Assembly: GCF_002288925.2 (NCBI RefSeq)
Contig: NW_022098001.1
Coordinates: 18,432,739 to 18,496,738, forward strand
Reading direction: 5' to 3'
Source of the DNA: Delphinapterus leucas
Lineage: Eukaryota > Chordata > Mammalia > Artiodactyla > Monodontidae
Length of the DNA stretch: 64,000 nt
The notes beneath the pieces were generated by a model. The model made no database searches. It saw nothing but the letters and a program-made list of their open reading frames with translations, and was not told the DNA's origin. The number at the start of each line of letters is the position of its first letter. Positions within the stretch are counted from its first letter, which is position 1. Below, piece by piece: positions 1 through 13,240 of the stretch. The translations under genes were made by a program, and so were the position numbers.

Positions 1-196
1 TTTTGCTGTACGCGGGCCTCTCACTGTTGTGGCCTCTCCCGTTGCAGAGCACAGGCTCCGGACGCGCAGGCTCAGCGGCCATGGCTCACGGGCCCAGCCA
101 CAACACGGCATGTGGGATCTTCCCGGACCGGGGCACGAACCCGTGTCCCCTGCATCGGCAGGCAGACTCTCAACCACTGCGCCACCAGGGAAGCCC
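1..196 (-). mobile_element. CHR-type tRNA-derived SINE, cut by window edge
   Basis: The reverse complement reads as a cetacean CHR SINE: the gcttccctggtgg head is at the right end (about 196), then a B-box-like GGTTCGTGCCCC and the gccatgg and cctgcgcgtccgg body. The A-tail side lies at or before position 1. Such SINEs descend from a tRNA-Glu-like gene and are copied by L1 machinery; they encode no protein. Open frames through it are chance. It lies in intron 1 of PIP4P2. Confidence 0.93.
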
Positions 197-2700
197 CATA
201 TTCCCTTTTTTTGTACGAAAGATGGAGAAAAAAGAATATGTGTATTACATATTACAGGTATATATTACCTGTACCAGGCTAAAGAAACACTGAAAGGATT
301 AAAAAAATAGTAATTTAAGTGGAAATCTCTGAAGTGGGGCATGGTAGATTGGCACAGAAATTGGAGTAACAATTCTAAGCATATATTTTTTACATTAATA
401 TTGATTTTTGAGCCATGGAAATATGTTACTAATAAAAATTTAATGTATCAGAAAGCACTTTGGCCACATTATGTTATTGATCCTTGTAGAGTTTATCCTT
501 CAGTAGGACCCTGAACAATGTAACAAATGCTATTTTTTAGACCATGTCCCTACATCTCTATACAGGTCCTTGCAGTGGAACCTTATATTTCATTGTGTTT
601 GATTTGGTCCATTACTCCCACTTGTCAAGATCTTAATAGGAAGAATCCTGTTTTGATATGGGAAATGTATCACTATATGTATCTGCTTTTTCCTAAGACC
701 ATGCTCGTTGCCTCATACCAGTATCATTTATTAGGCACTTCTGGTCTTCTCTAGATGAGGATTTACTTTTTGCTTCCTATGGGTAGATAAGTAGGAAAGG
801 GATTTTAGAAACTGAAGCATTCAAATTCTAGCCATTCGTCAAAGTCCTTTCTTTCCATGTAATCCTTTCTAATCGCTGTTACTGGACGATATATGTTCCC
901 AAAGCAATATCTCTCAACATTTCTACTATATATTTTAATACTTATTTGTGTACATGACCTTATAAAGGAAGACAAGGAGGGAGACAGGATTCTTGTATCT
1001 TTTATCTGTGAGTCCTACATAGTCTCTTGCACTTGATCTTATACTGAACAAGGATCTGTCATATGAATGAATGAGTGAGAAAATAAAGAAGGATGCCATC
1101 ATGGTGATATTGAAGTCACTTAGAGAGTGAAGGTTTTACAGGTTTACAGAAGAACATGAGAACAAAAAATGGAAGTGATCCAGCAGAGCATGTAGCTGAA
1201 TCCATTTGTTTCATTAGAAATGCCCACATAGCAAAGGAAGGATCTCCATCACTATACTTCCTGCTGGCTACAATGAGGAACTCTCCTCTTAATGGATTAA
1301 CTTCTGGATTTTTTTATTAATCGCTATATTTTAAAATAAAATTTAATTGACCCATGTGGTAGAAATATCTAAGCACTAGAATTTAAGGGATTTATTCACT
1401 AAATATGCTTAACAAATAAATACTGTTTCTAAGAGGTTCAGTTCACTCCATATATTGTATCTATCTGGTTTTGCTTAGATTTATGATGAATATGTCCCAA
1501 ATTCTAAAATTACTAAACTGGTGACTTTTATCTATAATCTATTAATCGCTAGGTCATTTTTTAAAAAATGAGCGAAATATTTCAAGATAGAAAAATACTG
1601 AGTATAATATAATCATTCATATATCATCATCTAATTCTATCAGACCTTAACATTATGCCATACTATTTCATATATTGAAGCAAATAAAACATTGCAAATC
1701 CAGTTGAACTTTTTCCCTTCCCCATATACTGAGGTAATTTCCCCCCTCATATTTTCTCACCTAAAATGTCTTAAAACAAATTTTGGGTTCAGTTATATTT
1801 AAGTATATTTTATAACTGTGATTCATGAATACTTGTAACCTGCAAGTTATCATTTAGTGTGTATAGTAGGTATATGCAAAGGAGTGTCTTGCTTTCTCTT
1901 AGAAAAAGCAAGTCTGTAAGAGTGAAAATGAGCTGTCTAGGAAGAGTGACAGAGTAGGAATCTGTTACCTCCTCTGGCTATGGGAAGAGTTTCTAAATTT
2001 CTAGGCAGGTACATTTTTTGCCTTGGAAACAATTTGTTTTTCTGTACTAAAAATTAGTATCTCTATATTTTTCTTGAAACACATGCTTTCTTGGAAGCAA
2101 TATTGTAAATAAAAAATTAAGAATGGAGCCATGCATATACAAACAATATGATTTCACATAAATCGTGTCAGAAAAAATTGTATTTTTTTCAATAAAAATA
2201 AACACAGTAGTTGATAAAATGAGAGAATATGTAACTTATTAACTGCCAATACTGGAAGGAAGTACTAGTACCACAAATGAAATGCACTAGAATGAGGTAA
2301 AAATATTGCCTAATGAGAAATAGAAAAGACAGAGCAGAAGTTTTTGTCATCTGGGAATTTGTCATTGGCAGGTCACTGGGCATTTCTTGCCAGTATCTCC
2401 AGTTATATGGCAGCATTTTGTTACAACCCAAATGCCTAAGACCACTTAGGGAGGGAAAAATAGCAGATAAGCTACCCATAGTGGAATTCAGTGCTCATCA
2501 TCACCAGCTGTATACCCAGTTTGTTTTTGCCTTGGGGTCTACCATGGACCCACATAAGCGCCTACAAGCAATACTAGAGGCACTAGGATGTAGATTGATA
2601 TTGGTGCCAAGCTGATTTCACGACCAAACTTAATAAGGTATAGCTGTTTTTCTAGAGCTGCAGTTTGGAGAAAGGAGTTGATGGTTAAAATATATAGAAA
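197..2700. other. Intron 1 sequence, no recognised feature
   Basis: AT-rich intronic sequence with no open frame of note and no repeat I can name. An open stretch of 100 codons at 2313-2615 on the + strand has no recognisable domain and no splice support. Confidence 0.5.
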
Positions 2701-2709
2701 GATTGCAGT

Positions 2710-3015
2710 ACTTGAATGCTAAATTGTGCTAGAGTGACTTTTCTCTTCCCTCCCCTACACCTCGCTCCTGACACACTGCACCTTAGTCAGATTTATATGC
2801 CCTCTTCTATACTCCCAAAGCCCCGTGTGTGCATATCCTTGTTAGAACACTTACCACACCAAGTTGTACTTGTAGTTTTACTGTCTTTCTACATGTTAAG
2901 AATGTGAGCTCTTTGAGCCCTGGGGTATGCCTTCTTCTCCTTAGTATCCCTGACATACATCCAGTACAGTACCTGGTACAGAACAGATGCTAAGTACTTG
3001 TGACTGAGTGCTAAG
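2710..3015. repeat. Probable ancient L2-like fragment
   Basis: The run gtgagctctttgagccctgg followed by a stretch like cagtacctggtacagaacag and then tgctaagtacttgtgactga is the familiar ending of mammalian L2/MIR-class repeats (a gagggcag / cctggcacatag / caataaat-like order). It is strongly diverged. Family assignment is by eye only. Confidence 0.45.
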
Positions 3016-3239
3016 TAACTCTTGGAAATCCACCATAGAGGGCCTGGCTGGCTGCTGCTTTTTGCCTAACTATAGCTGAAGGCCTCTTGACTTCCTCTGG
3101 CATCAGAGCTCATAGAGGGGGCTTATATCACATCTCCTCAGTTACAAAACTAGAATTGCCCTGGAGCAGCAGTCAAACTTAGAAAATGAGTGAGTTGAAT
3201 GAAGATGTGACAGTTATTACCACTCCTACATTTTTCATA

Positions 3240-3530
3240 GTAGCACTGCCTCTGTAGTCCTTCCAGGGAATGTGGAGCTGCTCTTAGTAGAAGATCCAGG
3301 GACCCTCTGTGTGACCCTTCCTACCTTAATCTGTGGGCCAGAGAACCAATTTAGGTATTTGCTGGTTGACAAGAATGTCTGTTCCAATAATATATTCAGA
3401 AACTGGGAAAATAACTTCAGCGTGGGTACCCAGATTTACTGGGACCACTATGGGTGGATCTGGGGCAAGACTCCATCTGTAACCTGATGACCATCTACAT
3501 AACCTCTCTGACAGGCCGCCCACATTGGAG
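3240..3530 (-). pseudogene. Possible degraded endogenous retrovirus protease fragment
   Basis: A minus-strand open stretch of 65 codons (3523-3326) contains IIGTDIL preceded by VPVNLGTHAEVIFP. The I-G-x-D-[IV]-L pattern resembles the conserved G-R-D-L-L-type segment near the C-terminus of retroviral aspartic proteases. The flanking sequence up to about 5750 is unique-looking but also has a patchy, once-coding feel. No LTR pair, primer-binding site or reverse-transcriptase motif was found, so this is a weak call. It could equally be chance similarity in intronic DNA. It is certainly not functional. Confidence 0.25.
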
Positions 3531-6500
3531 TTTTGAGTCTTGAGGAATTAACACCATTTATGAGCCAGTTTCTAGTGATACCTGAAATATCTGGGTATTT
3601 TCTTTTTCCCCAGTGAATAGTCACTCTAGTAAATGATCTCAGGTCTTTGGGGGAGACTTGGAGACTTATAATATATACTTATAGTAGTGTTGCTGGATCA
3701 TTTGTCAGAGGCATCAACAAACCCTCAATAAAGATGCTCTGGGTCTGTGAATTAGCTTTGTTGGAAACTGGTTGAAAAACTAGGACTCGTCACTGTGGCT
3801 ACTCAAGTCAGGTTGCTGGTTTTAAGACCTAGATTTTTCTATTATATATAACCAAGTAACATTTGTGTAGGTTACCCATCCATTTCATTCTTAGGCTTAT
3901 TTCAATGAGCCACTGCCAAAGGTCCTCATGGATCAAAATTTTCTAATATCCACTATTTCCCATTACATTAAATGTACCCACTTTTTCTTTGACTTTTAAG
4001 TGCTGCCATTTGGCCTCTGTTACTCTGGGATTCCATGATCTCAATTGGAGTCATCCTGCACTGTAATGCCTGGCCTATGTAGGAGAGCCACCACAGCAGA
4101 ATGCTTGTGTTCCCCTAAATAATGTATAAATCAATGCCTTAGTTAAAGGCATATCTTCTGGGTCCTCTCAGGGGATGTAGTGGGGTGTGAGATGCAGATT
4201 TCATATGATAAACTCACTCTAACATTCCTGACTCCTTAAACCTTTGATTGCTCCTTCTGCATCATGCTAGGGATGTTTTGACATTTCAGCCTCATTGAAT
4301 GTAAGGCCAAGTCTCATCAAACCAAAAAGTAAACTGATAGAGCCACTTCCAGATTTCAAACAAACATTGAAACCAGAACATTTGTCAAGTACACCAGGAT
4401 TGTTAAATTTGGCTCAACTCAGTGTTATATTCCATCCTCTTTGCTTTAACCCCCATAGGATTCACTCCCACACATATTCTCCAGGTTTCTGACAATATAT
4501 ATTATCAAAACATTGCAATTCTCTTGATGTATTAGTTGCTTCTTTCTGAGTCACACTTTGTACTTGTCCTCCTAAAGCTTGTTGAGATCTGATCCTAGTT
4601 TATGGGTCTTGAGGCAACAAGGGGTTTGATGATGGGTCTTAAGAAAAATGGTCATTTCCTTGTAAGACAACTACTTCAGGTGAGGTTATTACAGTTTTCC
4701 ATTAAAAGGAGGCTCATGTTCTCAGATATAAGAAGAAATGTTGTGCTCCACTCACAGGGGAGGCTCAGAGTGACTCAGGAGTGTAGGATTCTCAGCTCTG
4801 TTTGGGTACAACTAGATGGCCCCATTCCAAGTTTCAGAGTTCCACTTCTTTGCAATCAGTGTCCTCAGTTTCACATGGCAGACTTGGTAAGGCTGTGGGT
4901 TTCCCTGACCTTATAATTTAGCTATCTATACAATTAAATTTTGTGTTTGATTTTCAGCAATATAAGCCCTGTGACAATTAGAAATAAGCAATATTTTTAG
5001 GGCTGCAATAGAAGTTCTGTGACCATGACTTGTGCTGAGAGTTTAAAGACCTGAGATTCTCATTTTACCCCATATCACAATCCACACAGTAATTATTACT
5101 GCCATAATGGTCAAGTAAAGGAGCCTCAAATATCACAATCATATATAGGAGATAATCTGATTCACCAGGATGCCACTGCATGCCATCAATCACTACCATA
5201 CCATGTCTCACTGGTAAAGGAGCTCAGCACTGCATTCAAGCCCAAGGCATGACCAACCCATTTCTCCAGTCCCATTTTTGAGGGTCTGTTTCCTGGGATT
5301 ACACCTGGTATGAGTTTTATAACAGTTAGGACCTGAAGATAGAAACCAAACAATATAATATAACAGAAAGAATTAATTTGGTATAAAGTTGTTAAGTAGG
5401 TAACTAAAAGGTAAAGATATTACTCTAACTTATCAAATAGGTATTAAATGCAGGAAGCAGCTATTACCTCTAGGGTTGTGAGAACAAAGGGAAGAGATTG
5501 GAATGATTAAAATTTAGTAATTTAGAGGAACATAACTGAAACATGACTTCTCAGAGGTACCAGCCCACTGGTGGTGATGTCTCAGCCCTGGAGAAAGATT
5601 TTGTACACCTGGAGAAAGGGCTAGAAGTCCCTTCTTCCTCCTTCAACCTTGCAGGTTCTGTTTATCACCTCCTATTAACAAAACATAACCTGCAGCCAGC
5701 TGGCAAAGAAAAAATGTGGTTTGGAGAGTTTTAGCACCAGCGTGACAAAGCATAGAAGGGTGGATTTGGAGCTGAGATTCAGTAGCCTAATAGCTGGGAC
5801 ATTTACCTTCCAAACTGACTTTAGCCAGATGGATCCTTATGAGGGTATAATGGTTCTAGAAGAATCCAAGAGTCTCCTGGAATAGTTTTATTTATTTGGT
5901 TTCAGAGAGGGGAGGAACAGAAGGTGGTCTTCCCTTTCTCTGTGTTGAACTGGACTGGAGAGGTTTTACACAGGAAGTAGATATCCCATAGCAGCCAAGT
6001 GCAACCTGTCCCTAACCATACTCCCCACAAAAATCCTATGGAGGAGAAAAAGCCAGAGCTTTCCTCACAGGCTGGTCCTTTATACTTTTCTTGCTCATCC
6101 TATAATCATAGTGTCCTAAATGATCTCTCATTTTAATCTGATGTCATTTTTCAACTTTGGTACATCTTTGTCAAGGGCAAGGACTGCATATAAGACTGTA
6201 TTAGTGAAGTAAGTGAATTAAACTGGAAAATATTGTCACTGCAGAGATTTATAAAGGAATAACTGAGATAATAAAGATCAGAGCTATCTAGCAAAACATT
6301 TGCAACCTTTAAAATGCTATATCTGGGTATATCTGGTAAAAAATGAAGTATGGATTATTACACCAGCATGAATTAGCAGGAAAGAGGAGCTTTTGGGCAT
6401 AAAATAGATAAATTAGGTTGATGTTTATGATGGGAAAGTGTAATTTGATCACTTGTGGGTTTATAGAATAATAATGGTTCCTTTTGAGTGTTTTAAGGAA

Positions 6501-6565
6501 GACCATTATGCATGCCTTGTGATCTACGTTATTTTGTCTTGTCTCTTTTAGGAGTCTCAGTTTTT
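3531..6565. other. Intron 1 sequence, unclassified
   Basis: No recognised gene or clear repeat. Part of it may belong to the same degraded retroviral relic suggested at 3240-3530, but I see no motif that proves it. The open stretches here (for example 4602-4916 on +) carry no recognisable domain. Confidence 0.4.
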
Positions 6566-6783
6566 CTGTGAATTTTTTCGCGGTACGCGGGCCTCTCACT
6601 GTTGTGGCCTCTCCCATTGTGGAGCACAGGCTCCAGACGCGCAGGCTCAGCGGCCATGGTTCATGGGCCCAGCCGCTCCGCGGCATGTGAGATCTTCCCG
6701 GACCAGGGCACGAACCCGTGTCCCCTGCATCGGCAGGTGGACTCTCAACCACTGCGCCACCAGGGAAGCCCTGTGAATTTTTT
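6566..6783 (-). mobile_element. CHR-type SINE with 13-bp target-site duplication
   Basis: The element body occupies 6579-6770, reverse-complemented. It is bracketed by an exact 13-bp direct repeat, ctgtgaatttttt, at 6566-6578 and 6771-6783. Its A tail is essentially absent or merged with the T run of the duplication. The clean duplication marks a relatively recent retroposition into intron 1. Confidence 0.94.
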
Positions 6784-8743
6784 ATCATGAACTAATTCTT
6801 TCTTCATGTTATGTTCTAATTTTCATTTTCCCTGACTCTTCTTTCTCCTCCTCCTAATCCCCTTTAACTCAGATCTGATTCTTGTCTAAGTATTTGTGCA
6901 GAATCCCCATTAGTCCTTACATCTTTTCCCTATATTAAATCATATTCATTAAGAGAGGCAGCTGTCATTATGGAGTGACCTCTGGGAGAAGAGTCAGCTC
7001 TTGGCTTTGCTGAAGTGCTATATAAAAGTCTACTAAGAAGTCAGAATCCCTGGTCTTCAGTTTTCTCTTCCATAAAATGAAGAAATTAGACTAAATACTA
7101 GACTAAGATTGCTTGAATTTCTAACACTGTATAATTCTGGAACTTTGAGGGGGTTTTTCAGGTTTGAGGACTACTGGTCTAACAAATACTGCTCACTTGG
7201 AGAAAAAAGATTTTTCACTTAGGCAAACCCCATAGAGAAAATGATCATTGTTTAAATAACAAGTAAGACTCTTCCAAAATGAAGAACTTTTGTGACTCTT
7301 AATATCCAATGATCCCAAGTTCTGAGATTACAGTGGACTTTTTATCCAAGGCAGAAATTTAAAATAGGTATAATAGTGGTGATCTGTTGACTGTTTTAAA
7401 GTGAAAAGAGACGAAATGAACAATCTAAGTTGTTAATTATTGCAGGTTTACTGACAGTGAAATAAATTTCTGTAATTACAAGTCCTTTACAAGAGGAGAT
7501 GGAGTTGTAGGTCAAGGTTTCCTTGGGATAAAAGTACAAGAAATATCTCTAAATCAGTTTAGTGCTAAAGTAATTAATGGACAGAAAATTGAAATTATAG
7601 GCCTGAAAGCACTGTTTAGTGGAGCAGTTAGGCTGCAACATCTGTCATTCTATTGATCTCTTGGATTGACTGTACTTATCTGGTGGGCCAGGCCAGTGTC
7701 CCCTGTCCACTTCCCTCTCTCAGTGCATGATTTGGAGAGGGTATTCTATATATAGAAGAGAGCCTTTTTTTCAGTCATGCTGTACTCCCCTGCTAGGACC
7801 CTAGCTCCTCTTCAAGGAGAGTAGTGGTAATATACTTAGTATCATTTTCCCAGGAGAAATAGATGAGCCTGATAAATTTCAGTGATTCAGTTATTCATTC
7901 ATTTATTCATCCATCATCCATTCAATAAATATTTAGTGAGCAACTATCATAGACCAAGCACTTATAACAAGTGCTGTATCAGTCCTGAACAAGCCAAACA
8001 TGACCTTGGCCTCATGGAGCTTATAGTCTTTCCCATTTTAGACTTCTAATCCTCACTCATTCTTTCCCCCTCCTTCCACTTCCCAAGCCTCCAGAAGATT
8101 CTGGCATATTTTTGTCATTGAAAGCTTTTTTTTTTTTTACAGGTTAAAAATTATATAGTACAAATCTTAAAGGAAAAGTTCACAGGGTCTTGTTGGTTCT
8201 GATACACTTCAAACGTATCAGAACCAAAAAAGATCAACCATTAAAATCTTTAGGAGATTCCACTGAACAAAACTTTTGCCTGTTGGAGTGAATGGGTTTT
8301 ACCATCCTTATATGTAGCTGCAATGTGTGGCCTCTTCCCCTCACCCTCAATACCCTTGTTTTCTTTGTGAAATTATCTTGTCTTTAAATTTCTTTTCTAT
8401 CACACTATGTAAGGTGGAAACCTGGAATTAATGGGAGACCTACTTTATGTTACTTTATAACTCAAGGAAAAGGCAAAAGAAGAAACTTTTATTAATAATG
8501 CTATTGCTAATAATTATTTTTAAAAAAATTATTATTACACACCAGGCAGTGTGTCTTGAATTTCTAGTGAGGTGTGTATGCTTTTTCCCAGAACAATACC
8601 TTCTTTACCAAGATCTGATAAAGTAATCTGCAAGTTGCACAGGCTCAAATGTATTGTGACACATTGATCCTTTAACCTGTTTTTTCTTCTTGATTAATAC
8701 ATTACAGGTCATTCTGCATCAACCTTAAATTCTTTCAAGGATT
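6784..8743. other. Intron 1 sequence with MIR-like and L2-like scraps
   Basis: Mostly unclassified. At about 7000-7150 a stretch (ttttctcttccataaaatga, then gcttgaatttctaacactgt) resembles the 3-prime half of a MIR. At about 7885-8035 a cattcatttattcatccatc run followed by cctcatggagcttatagtct resembles an L2 end. Both are old and diverged. Confidence 0.4.
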
Positions 8744-9552
8744 TAAAACTATTTTTTGTTTGTTTGTTTTTTGAATTTTATTTATTATTTTTTTATACAG
8801 CACGTTTTTATTACTTATCTGTTTTATACATATTAGTGTATATATGTCAATCCCAGTCTCCCAATTCATCCCACCCCCACCACCCTTGGTGTCCATACAT
8901 TTGTTCTCTACATCTGTGTCTCTATTTCTGCCTTGCAAACTGGTTCACCTGTACCATTTTTCTAGATTCCACATATATGCGTTAATATACGGTATCTGTT
9001 TTTCTCTTTCTGACTTACTTCACTCTGTATGACAGTCTCTATGGCCGTTCCATGTCTCTATAAATGACCCAATTTCGTTCCTTTTTATGGCTGAGTAATA
9101 TTCCATTGTATATATGTATCACATCTTCTTTATCCATTCATCTGTCGATGGGCATTTAGGTTGCTTCCATGTCCTGGCTATTGTAAATAGTGCTGCAATT
9201 GAACATTGGGGTGCATGTGTCTTTTTGAATTATGGTTTTCTCAGCGTATATGCCCAGTAGTGGGATTGCTGGGTCATATGGTAATTCTATTTTTAGTTTT
9301 TTAAGGAACCTCCATACTGTTCTCCATAGTGGCTGTATCAATTTACATTCCCACCAACAGTGCAAGAGGGTTCCCTTTTCTCCACACCCTCTCCGGCATT
9401 TACTGTTTGTAGATTTTCTGATGATGCCCATTCTAACTGGTGTGAGGTGATACCTCATTGTAGTTTTGATTTGCATTTCTCTAATAATTAGTGATGTTGA
9501 GCAGCTTTTCGTGTACCTAATTTATAGTTTTATAAATTATAAAACTATTTTT
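8744..9552 (-). mobile_element. LINE-1 3-prime end (5-prime truncated), L1-A
   Basis: This is an antisense L1 fragment of about 780 bp holding the 3-prime UTR and the last part of ORF2. The minus-strand translation at 9476-9156 shows the typical C-terminal ORF2 run with [15 protein letters not shown], then a [20 protein letters not shown] zinc-knuckle-like segment, then [16 protein letters not shown] 13-bp direct repeat, taaaactattttt, flanks it at 8744-8756 and 9540-9552. It is dead on arrival because of 5-prime truncation. Confidence 0.92.
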
Positions 9553-11098
9553 ATAATTTAGACATCTATAGCTTCTTTTTAAATTTAGTGTTTGGCAGTG
9601 TTCTGGTATAAGACTTCCAGGGACGTGTGCATATTGTCATTTCAATGTGACCTCTTTCAGAGCCTTGGCTGCTGCAGAAATTTGGTTTATTATGAATATT
9701 TGAATGGATAACACTTGTTGTTAATTCTTTGCAAGTCTAAAAAATCTACCTGATATACCCTAAGGATGCCAGGTGGTAATATGTGGATTTTAAACATACC
9801 ATAATGTGCTGTGCTCTAACTCATTTCAGACTATCATAGAGTTCAGAATCTAATCCAGTGGATAGAAAAATCTCTATTTCAATAATAGCTCTTTTCACGA
9901 TTAGGTATTGTTATTGTATTTTACAGTGTCACAGTAGCCCCTATCAGTTCTCTTTAGTGGGGATTCAATCATGTGAGGCATAGCCTTTTCTAGATGGCCT
10001 ATGACAAAATCTTACCTTGAAAGGGGCTCCTATTCCTGTAATTAAGATAGCTACAAAATGAGGCTAGGCAGTCCCCTTTAGAAATCCCATTCTGGAATAG
10101 TATATCTAGATTCTTTTTCTCTAACTTTTGTAACAAATATATACTTCTGGTAGATTAACACAGTTCTGAAATTGGGCTTCTACCCTCTACCCAATCAGTC
10201 GACTTAAGGACTCTCAAAAAGCAGTGTGTGTATGTGTGTGTGTGTGTGTATCTTTGTATTTTCAGAATTTTCAAACATACACAAAAGTAGTAAGAGCAAA
10301 ATGACCTTCTGTGTCTTTATATTCATAAATATAGACATTTTGCTACTCTTGTTGCATCTATTAACCCATTTTTTTCTTGGAGTATTTAAATTAAATCCCA
10401 GACAATATATTTTTTACCCATAAATACTTTGATACATTTTCTAGATTTTTAATGTTAGGTGAAAGTTTGAGATAAAAATTGTTAAATTTACTTCATTCTT
10501 GTTTTTTCTCTGAAATTAGCATAATTCCATTCTAATTAGAACATGTTCCATGTTGATATGTTTAGTTTTCCTGGGTTCGTTTTTGTCTCTCCTTGACTGA
10601 CACCAAAACCGTATTTTGTTCTTGTCATACTCAGCAGTTATTATACTGCTTCTAGTATAAACAGAGCACGACAACTACACAATTTATGTATATGTATATA
10701 TGTAAGTTATTTTAAAGCTTTGTCTTCATTGACTATTTCTGTTTCTTGGGAGTCAGATCATTAGTGTAAGATTTTTACTTTTAGGCATAAATTATCACCT
10801 TCCTATTACAAACTCTATGAATTTGCACATAGAAATTGAGTGAATGTTTCGAGTATAGGTTAATAAAAGGTGTAAATGTAGGCAGGTGTGATTTGGATTT
10901 TAGGAGCTAAGAATTATTCTACTTCGCAATATAGTCCTATACGTGTTTCTGCTCTGAAACTATATTATGTTGGCCAGCTTTAAAAACATAAAGAACAGGA
11001 GAATTTTGATAGTTTTCCTTCTTTACTTCTATTGCTTATTTGCTCAAACCAGCCGTAATATCTCTGAGACTCTGATTCAGTGGCTAATATCTTTTTAG
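9553..11098. other. End of intron 1, with TG microsatellite and ancient LINE-like tract
   Basis: A (TG)n run sits at about 10226-10250. The sequence at about 10255-10440 (tttcaaacatacacaaaagt, then gcatctattaacccattttt, then a gacaatatatttttt-like run) resembles the 3-prime region of ancient mammalian-wide L1M elements. The rest is unclassified up to the polypyrimidine/AG acceptor of the next exon at 11097-11098. Confidence 0.45.
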
Positions 11099-11247
11099 CG
11101 GAACTCCCACCTCCGTATACAGCCATTGCCAGCCCAGATGCCAGTGGTATTCCAGTAATAAACTGCCGCGTGTGCCAATCTCTCATCAATTTGGATGGCA
11201 AGCTTCACCAGCATGTGGTTAAGTGCACGGTTTGCAATGAAGCTACG
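11099..11247 (+). CDS. PIP4P2: PIP4P2 (TMEM55A) coding exon 2
   Basis: The product is a type 2 phosphatidylinositol-4,5-bisphosphate 4-phosphatase of late endosome/lysosome membranes, reported to convert PtdIns(4,5)P2 to PtdIns5P. The exon is 149 nt: two bases completing an Ala codon begun upstream, then 49 codons starting [19 protein letters not shown] and ending KCTVCNEAT. It carries a proline-rich PPPY stretch and two CxxC pairs (NCRVC and KCTVC), the first half of a zinc-binding-type cysteine array in the cytosolic domain. The acceptor is ctttttag at 11091-11098 and the donor is gtaagt from 11248. Intron 1 is phase 1 and intron 2 is phase 0. It corresponds to about residues 36-85 of the human protein. 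The first exon (start codon, dileucine-type N-terminus) lies upstream of the window. Recognition is from memory of the family; the frame is unbroken. Confidence 0.96.
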
Positions 11248-13180
11248 GTAAGTGGAGATTTTCATTAATAAAAGCAGAAATTATTATCTGACATCTCCCT
11301 AAAAAAGTACTCCAGTAATGTTACTTACAAGTAGATGTGGGCTGGATACTGAAATGGCCATTTTTTTATCCTTTCTTCCTTCTGGCTATTTCTCTTTTAT
11401 CATACAAGAATGCCTCCAGGTGTTTAAAGCTAACTCCATTATGAAAATTTCATGATGAATTTAAATGTAATGCCATTTGGCTCTTTACTTTCTAAAATGA
11501 GACTGACCATGGACAGTCATTTACAATTATCTTCAGTGTCTATCCACATCTCAACAAAATCCATTCTGATTATCACTAAAATGAAATATACTGAACTTCA
11601 CTACAAATGTGGACTTTGTACTTATTATGTGGAAAATTATTTAAACTTGTTTTACGTTTGTAGGTTGTTGATATAATTTTTCTGGGCCTTTGTGATTGTG
11701 CATTTATTATTGGCATTTGTGTCGAAGTGTTTATTAACAGCTTGGTATATTATTCCATTTATTTAATATTAATTCAGTGAAATATTCAAAAAAACTTGAA
11801 GGACATATTTTTTTACTGAACTTTGGGAAGAGCAACTAAATTTTAAGTAAGATTTTTACAGTTTTAAGTAATAAACTGGTATAAAGAGTATACTGGTTAA
11901 ATTAAATATATTTCTACTTTCATGGTTAGGCTTTATTTTTTAAATTTCAATCTGTCTCAAAATTTGAAATTAAATATTAATTTAATTTTTGGTATTTGTA
12001 GTTTTTCCTCTTTAGAAAAAGCCTAAAAAAAAGTCAGCCAATGATTAGTGTATCTCTAAGAACCCTGAAAGATGAATACTGGGGGCTTTATAATATGTTT
12101 TATGGAAAAGTCATAAGCTAAAACCTTAAGTCATGAAGCAATATATATCATTGTAAATACTTTTTCTATAAGGGACATCTTTTAGAGAACTTTATTGTGT
12201 AAATAGATGATACCTACAAAACTAGCTATTTTCTTTATCAGTTGAACACTTAAATAGTAAATTTAATTAATATCAACTTCCTTAGTGCTCCTTTTAGAGT
12301 TGGCAAGCAAATAAGAATTGCTAGACACAAATAGCAATTAAAAAAAATAAAAGTGTCTTAAAGGCTTCCTTGGATTTGGCATTAGTGTTGAATTTTTTCA
12401 CCTCTTCCTTCACCCATACAAACTTTGTTCTTTAATGAGAAGAAAGAAAGGAGATTTAAAGCTTTATATTTACATGTGGAAGTAAACAGAACAGAGTAGG
12501 TCAATTATGAAAGAATCTCAAAGTCACTATGGATTTAACCAGCAGCCTCAAGCTGGTTACTTAGAAGTGATGAGTTCATATAGGGTCAATAAAATTTGGC
12601 TACAAATAAGCTAGCTACTTTTGGACATAAAGAAAATTGTGCTGAAATTTTTATATCATTACTATCCCTGTTAAGTAAAGAAATGTAAATAATTGTGAAT
12701 ATTCTAGAGAATATGAATAGTATTTAATCAGATTGCCTTGTATGGAATTAGTAACATTACAAGGGAAGAAAAAATTGAAAAAAAAAAGCCTTTGAGGAAT
12801 GCTGTAACATATGACCTGCTAATGTTTACAGTGTAATGTGATCTTAAATTTATGAATGAAGAGGTTAGGCAACTGGCAGCTTCTCTGGAGAAATTCTATG
12901 TTGAAAAGAACAGATATAATAGACAGATATAGTGGACCAGGGCCCAAGAGAACAGTTCTCTTATGTTCACTATCACTGTTTCCTACTCAATTTAACTGGT
13001 TATTCATTCTCGTCATGTCACCTAAAACAGGATGTCAGTGTATCTATTCTCTTGGGTAGCCACCTTTAACAGGAACTGGACATTCCTGTGGAGATTGAAA
13101 GAAATAAAACATAATAAAACAAAAAAATCAAGGTTAATAAAAGTCCTTTTTACTTCAGTAGATAGAATTAGGAAGGGAAG
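11248..13180. other. Intron 2, proximal part, nothing recognised
   Basis: AT-rich unclassified intronic sequence following the exon 2 donor. No open frame with a recognisable domain. Confidence 0.5.
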
Positions 13181-13182
13181 TA

Positions 13183-13240
13183 AGGTGTGTGTTGTGTGTG
13201 TGTGTGTCTGTGTGTGTGTCTGTGTGTGTGTGTGTCTGTA
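13183..13240 (+). repeat. (TG)n microsatellite
   Basis: An interrupted TG run with a few TC steps, about 58 bp. Likely polymorphic in length. It has potential to form Z-DNA, as any TG/CA run does. Confidence 0.9.

Noticed and set aside
2313..2615. 100-codon + strand frame as a novel exon or small gene
   Set aside because: No recognised domain, no upstream promoter signal, no consensus splice pair fitting PIP4P2; likely chance.
7885..7935. cattcattt-type tandem as a CRISPR-like or functional array
   Set aside because: A short degenerate tetranucleotide run at the end of an L2-like repeat; no spacers.
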